A stretch of 64,000 bases of DNA from the NCBI GenBank assembly GCA_963693305.1, contig OY855908.1:4764501-4828500 (forward strand), written 5' to 3'. A model generated the notes under the pieces. It had not been told where the DNA came from and searched no databases. It was given only the letters and a program-made list of their open reading frames with translations. Positions within the stretch are counted from its first letter, which is position 1. The number at the start of each line of letters is the position of its first letter. The DNA comes from Meandrina meandrites. Its lineage: Eukaryota; Cnidaria; Anthozoa; Scleractinia; Meandrinidae. Below are positions 60,401 through 64,000 of this stretch, one piece after another. Position numbers and translations under genes: made by a program.

Positions 60401-63400
60401 ACTGTGAGCAAAAAACTCTTTTTGAGTTTTGGGGAGAGTTACGTATTTCTGCATGTGTTTTATAGTTTTGGGTTATTGGTTTGCCATTTGGCTTCCGGGA
60501 AGTGGCCGCCGTAGGGCTCGCCTTTTCCCATATCTCATCTCAACTTGGGGCGTTTGGGAGTGGGGGCTCCCGGTGAGAATTTATTACTATTCTCACTGGG
60601 AGTCCTCATGCACAAACGCCCCTGATTGCGTTGAGATCCCACTTTCTCATTCCCGCACTTCTGTATATCCTCATGGGAATCTGCTATGCATATTGTTTAC
60701 GCTAGTTTAGTATAAATAGTCCTGTTTTATCCTGTTTATTCCTCTCTTCGTTAATACGGACGCCAGACATCAGATCGTCGCCCCACCCTCCTCCCCGCAG
60801 CGATGGCTGGTCATTGAGCCTTAGCTCCCGCTCCTTTCCGCCTCCGGGCTCGCCTTTTCCCATATCTCATCTCAACTTGGGGCGTTTGGGAGTGGGGGCT
60901 CCCGGTGAGAATTTATTACTATTTTAAGTGTTCTATTAAGTTCTCGTTGATTTGTGATTCTAATTTTAATGATTTACTTGATTCTGTTTAGGGTTGATCG
61001 GTTTCTCTTTTGTTTTTGGTCGAAAGGTTGGAAAAAAGTTCTGTCTAATGATATAAAGATTTCTATAGTTTCTCAGTTTTGATGATTAAAAACGTTGTAC
61101 AATTGGCTGAAATTAGAACAATCCATTTTATGTTGTATACTTCTAAAACCAAGAGTATCAACTGCAGACTATTAGCAAGTATCTAAAAAGGATCAAAGAT
61201 ATAAGGGAAAGAACTGCATACCTTCCATCTTAAATGACTCCAGGGGTTTTTGAGTTGAAGCAGGCGATGTCCCTGAAGAAAAAATAACGTTACTTCAAAA
61301 ACATAAGTCAATAACTTGATGTAGGTAACTTTCAATACGTTTATATGATGATAAAACTGTTTTCTCTCAAAATGATTATTGTGGATGCCTACTGTGACTA
61401 GTGTAAAAAAAAATGTTTGGCCTGTTATGCACAGGAGCTCTACAATTACAATTTTTCAGTCTTGGTTGAATGGGGTTAGACCACCGCAGGCGAACCTACA
61501 ACTCAACACAGACCTACCAGGACTTTTCTTATGTCCAACAAGGCGTAAGCATGAGTAGGTACCAGCCCTGCTCGGTCAGCGTCACTCTCACTCATTGGAC
61601 CTGTTGCTACGGTGATGAGGCAGTCGCCTTTGAAAAATTACAAGAAAAACAACAAGACGATTAGTTTTCAATGTAGTGCTGCGTGATAGAGGCCCTGTAT
61701 TGCAGAAATGAGTTTATATTCTTGAGGAACAAGTATATACTTTACGACAATAATTATACTTCTACACGCTCGAGTCAACTATGTATTCTGTATATTCCCA
61801 CGCGACTTACAGTATTTATAAGATGTCTACTAGGCGTCTAAAGTTAAGTCTACAACGTGGTTCTTCTCAGACTTGACACAATATCTCGACGTCTATTCTG
61901 TATATTGTGTGTAAAATGTATAACTTTAGAAGTCCAAGGCCGAAACTGTAGTATTGTTAGTGATATTTTATAATAGACACTACTGCAAGTATACCGTAAA
62001 TACACTGTAAATTGACAATCATTTAATTGACAAGAAAATCAACTTGTTCGGAAGACCGCACGGCACTTTTTTCAAACCCCGAGTTGCGGTGAATTCGAAA
62101 GTCGTCGAATCAAATATGAGGATTTTGTGTCGAGTTTGTGCTTGAATGGGAGAGAAAGGATTTTCGTTATAGGAGAAACAGGGAAACAACAACATCGGCA
62201 ATGGGGTATGAACTATCAGAAGCGAGAGAGGGGACTGATTGCAGGTCAGACCAGCGCGTCTTGATTCTAGGTGCCGGAGAAGTTACTTATTGGTCAGCTG
62301 CAGTTTCTTACCTTTTCTGACTCCATTCAAGAGCCGATCGAAATGCATACTCTCATTAAATGCTGGACTGTTTCGCTTGATGGACGTGCGCTCTGGAATC
62401 CAGCCTGTGAGAGCGTGAAGATCAATACTCTGAAGTGAGAAGAGAGAAAATAAATTAATCCAAAACTACCCACGAGAGTTCCGAGACCGAGAGAAATCGT
62501 GGACCACAAACGCGAGAAGGTAATGGCCATTTTTTTTTCATCTTATTGCATTTTTTTGCATCTGATACAATGATTCGCGAGTCAAAAGAATATGATTGCT
62601 CACGGTCGAGAAATACCACAGTTAATGTTAATATGACAGAACCCTAAATGGAAACAACATTTACATTTAATGGACTACTTACAGAATTAGAACCTGGAAA
62701 ATCATAGCCTCCCATCACCTACATTGTATAAAGCAATTATAAAAGACAAGAATTAGTTTTGTTTTACATGATTGAATACATGTCGAAAGTAATTCTGAAA
62801 TACTCTGATGTTGGTTTACTATGCTCTATATGATTGGTTAAAAAAACAACTACTCAACCAACCAGAGGCAGAAACATAACCAATGGCGATTTGGACACGT
62901 GCGTTTTCCCGCGGTTGGCTCAGGTCACGTGTATCGCTTTGATTTCTCATTGGCTCATTTTGATGTTTGCGTCAGTTGCGATTGGCCATTTCGGGTTGAG
63001 GTGAACTTTTTTCAAAGTGAGAAAACTAGTGTCCAGGTCAGCGCGGTCACAAAGCTGACTGAGTCCTTCTTAAAACCGCTGAAAGGCAACATCCTTAATT
63101 TATCGTGCCGGGACACCTTAACGCGTCAAATTAAAAATAATTTAGTTATTATTTTAGACTAAAAGTAGACTGGGGAAGTAAATTAGCCACTATTTAGGCT
63201 TTCATCTTCCCATGGTCTCCCATTTCACTTTAGTAAAACAATGTAACACCCTAATCCTTTTCTCAAACCAGATATATTTCCAAACACTAATAAATTCTAA
63301 TTACACATAATTTCTCGTTTCTAGTTTCTTCAGTAAGTACAGTAGCAGCCCATAAATTAAAATCTCATTTTATAACCTACTGAGAAACGCTCATACCTTA

Positions 63401-63507
63401 AGATAAGCCTTCTCGATCAAACTGACCCACATCTCATTGCGATTGTTTGAGTAGGAACATAACAACTCTCCATCTCTTCCCACCGGTAGAGTGTCGTCAA
63501 TGATCAC
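52936..63507 (-). CDS. CAPN7: Calpain-7 (PalB-type cysteine protease), C-terminal 467 residues in 15 exons
   Basis: Exons on minus: 63507-63397, 62718-62683, 62429-62312, 61627-61518, 61272-61222, 58772-58679, 58164-58065, 57842-57796, 56333-56245, 55391-55316, 54963-54827, 54430-54368, 53813-53671, 53413-53327 and 53077-52936. Total 1404 nt; every junction keeps frame and the last exon ends in TAG. The first exons give the second half of the calpain protease core: [20 protein letters not shown], then [15 protein letters not shown] with the catalytic His, and [12 protein letters not shown] with the catalytic Asn. Two beta-rich C2L (calpain III-like) domains follow, ending [14 protein letters not shown]. 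This matches roughly residue 345 to the end of the ~813-aa family. The catalytic Cys and N-terminal MIT domains, which bind ESCRT-III proteins, must lie beyond 64000. Nearly all junctions are GT/AG. The exon ending at 54827 appears to use a GC donor. The introns carry many mobile elements. Confidence 0.93.
53850..54095 (-). mobile_element. tRNA-derived SINE in calpain-7 intron
   Basis: Read on minus, the head GGTTGCCTTGGTAACGGTTA with B-box GGTCTGGGTTCACGCC is followed by GTTGTTGTGTTGTTTTCTAG. This body segment is related to that of the SINE at 1425-1738. Confidence 0.55.
54473..54735. repeat. Minisatellite, AAAGCGCGGGAAAACATGTA units
   Basis: Seven or more imperfect units of about 25-35 bases carry GAAAGCGCGGGAAAACATG or GGTGACACATGT, between calpain exons ending at 54827 and starting at 54430. 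Open frames on both strands are artefacts of the repeat. Confidence 0.8.
55853..56178. repeat. Foldback element with CATTCTCGTCCCCA termini in calpain-7 intron
   Basis: TTTTCGCTTCTCTTAGCCGG and CAGGGCCTTGGCACGAGAAA on the left are matched inverted by TTTCTCGTGCCAAGGCCCTG and CCGGCTAAGAGAAGCGAAAA on the right. The outer ends are CATTCTCGTCCCCAT and ATGGGGATGAGAACG. It ends about 65 bases from the calpain exon 56333-56245. Confidence 0.8.
56614..56887 (+). mobile_element. tRNA-Thr-like SINE with (TATG)n tail
   Basis: The head reads GGCAGCGTGGCCTAGTGGTT... It has an intact D arm and an anticodon arm CTGGA-CTTGTAA-TCCGG (anticodon TGT). The B box GGTTCAAATCC is followed by a broken T-stem. The body contains AGCCAACTGGTCAGCCTCCT and AGGTCCACACCAGCC. 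It ends in a TATG microsatellite at about 56860-56887. The layout is a tRNA-derived SINE, not a functional tRNA. Confidence 0.75.
57300..57510 (-). mobile_element. Second tRNA-derived SINE, opposite orientation
   Basis: On minus, GGCTAGCTCAGTTGGCAGAG (A-box region) and GGTCTCGGGTTCGAGCCCC (B box) are followed by a unique body (ACTCAGGGTCTTAAAATAAC). The head overlaps or abuts the MITE at 57502-57735. Confidence 0.7.
57502..57735. repeat. MITE with GTTACACGG-ACGATTTTTAACG ends
   Basis: GTTACACGGGACGATTTTTA and ACGCAACATT on the left pair inverted with AATGTTGCGTTAAAAATCGT and TTCCGTGTAAC on the right. Confidence 0.7.
58792..60580. mobile_element. Inverted-repeat transposon A (1.8 kb) with internal 24-bp minisatellite
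   Basis: The left end ATTCTCACTGGGAGTCCTCA ... CAAACGCCCC is matched inverted by the right end GGGGCGTTTGGGAG ... GGCTCCCGGTGAGAAT. The first 190 bases (to about 58982) are repeated at 60589-60781, and the last 66 at 60847-60912, as the ends of element B. There is no transposase. The left end lies 19 nt upstream of the acceptor of calpain exon 58772-58679. Confidence 0.75.
59388..59990. repeat. 24-bp minisatellite (GCGTCTGTGTGACAATCTAG unit)
   Basis: Near-identical 24-bp units run through 59388-59700. At 59520-59650 they are almost perfect. Irregular units with CTTCGGTGTTTCGGCTTAG inserts continue to 59990. Because 24 is a multiple of three, both strands stay open for over 110 codons. These are not genes. 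Confidence 0.9.
60589..60912. mobile_element. Short inverted-repeat transposon B (324 bp) with 8-bp target duplication
   Basis: It has the same ends as element A and is flanked by TTATTACT on both sides (60581-60588 and 60913-60920). An 8-bp target duplication is typical of hAT-type elements. Confidence 0.78.
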
Positions 63508-63681
63508 CTGTGAGAAATGCATCAAACAAAATTAATCCACTGTTAATTCAGTCAAAATAATTACGAATGGATGAGGTAACGGACATGTACAGCCTACAAA
63601 AGTTTCCAAAAAGAAACTGTATGCTTAAAATGGGTTCAGGGTTCTTTTAGAATTGTTATAAAATAACACAATGATATTTGC

Positions 63682-63984
63682 ATGATCTCCATCCTACATT
63701 GTATCGTTGAGTGCAAAGTATCTAAGTCCTTCTTTGACAAAGTTATTTCATGGTTTAATAACACAAACTCTTCGGAATTTTCACCAACAGTGGCTGAAAT
63801 TCTCTTCGGAATCTGGAATAGCGGAAACGACAAAAAGCTATCCAAATTTAATTATAGCTTATTATTTGCCAAATTTTTCTTATATCACCAAAAGCGTCAT
63901 TTAAAGCAATGTGACTTGAAAATTTTCTTTAATTTCCAACTTGAAAGGAGAAAATGCTTCTCTCTCTCATACCCGTTATTATAA
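63682..63984 (+). pseudogene. C-terminal fragment of a LINE-type reverse transcriptase ORF
   Basis: LHCIVECKVSKSFFDKVISW and LLFAKFFLYHQKRHLKQCDL resemble the region after the reverse-transcriptase domain of non-LTR elements: an H/C zinc-like motif with Phe/Trp, then a Leu-rich AKxxIY helix. No upstream polymerase motifs are present. It is a 5'-truncated relic in a calpain-7 intron. Confidence 0.5.
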
Positions 63985-64000
63985 GGATTAGTGATTAACC

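Noticed and set aside
58792..60781. LTR retrotransposon with 190-bp direct LTRs
   Set aside because: The direct repeat is the shared left end of two inverted-repeat elements. Left and right ends are inverted copies of each other and there is no gag-pol.
62800..63162. 87-codon plus-strand ORF near calpain-7
   Set aside because: It lies in an intron within a CCAAT/GATTGG-rich repeat-like stretch, with no protein resemblance.

Overview
This is a stretch of animal nuclear DNA. Genes are split into short exons by AT-rich introns with GT/AG borders, and the spaces between are packed with foldback (inverted-repeat) elements, tRNA-derived SINEs and minisatellites. The gene content (lysosomal alpha-mannosidase, three fibroblast growth factors, a single-Kazal secreted inhibitor, calpain-7, a broken THAP/DDE transposase) and the repeat style fit an anthozoan cnidarian such as a stony coral or sea anemone. 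Species cannot be fixed from the window alone. No prokaryotic feature, CRISPR array, rRNA or functional tRNA was seen.

Layout. 1-3.4 kb: foldback elements and a SINE, no gene. 4.46-8.34 kb (minus): two tandem copies of the first coding exon of a GH38 lysosomal alpha-mannosidase. Each has a signal peptide and catalytic Asp and ends at the same phase-0 splice donor; no further mannosidase exon follows in the window. Between them, on the plus strand at 5.8-6.8 kb, lies a decayed THAP-domain/DDE transposase. 8.9-17.7 kb: non-coding, with large palindromes, including a 1.3-kb inverted repeat at 10.26-11.54 kb. 17.75-41.6 kb: an FGF cluster. FGF-A and FGF-B are on plus and FGF-C is on minus, tail to tail with FGF-B. 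All three share one exon plan: a 104-nt core exon with the same phases, and in A and C a 15-18 nt first coding exon that begins the signal peptide. FGF-B has a stop codon where its signal peptide should be. 46.2-47.5 kb (minus): a two-exon secreted Kazal inhibitor of 83 aa. 48.5-48.9 kb: one mobile element nested in another, with a 9-bp target duplication. 52.94-63.5 kb (minus): the last 15 exons found of a calpain-7 gene (467 codons, all phases consistent). Its introns hold SINEs, MITEs, minisatellites and an inverted-repeat transposon that sits 19 nt from one exon. The Cys-containing N-terminal half lies beyond position 64000.

Functionally the genes are independent: glycoprotein breakdown in the lysosome, secreted FGF signalling, extracellular protease inhibition, and cytosolic/ESCRT-linked calpain proteolysis. 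The main evolutionary themes are local duplication (mannosidase exon, FGF paralogs) and heavy reshaping by non-autonomous transposons.
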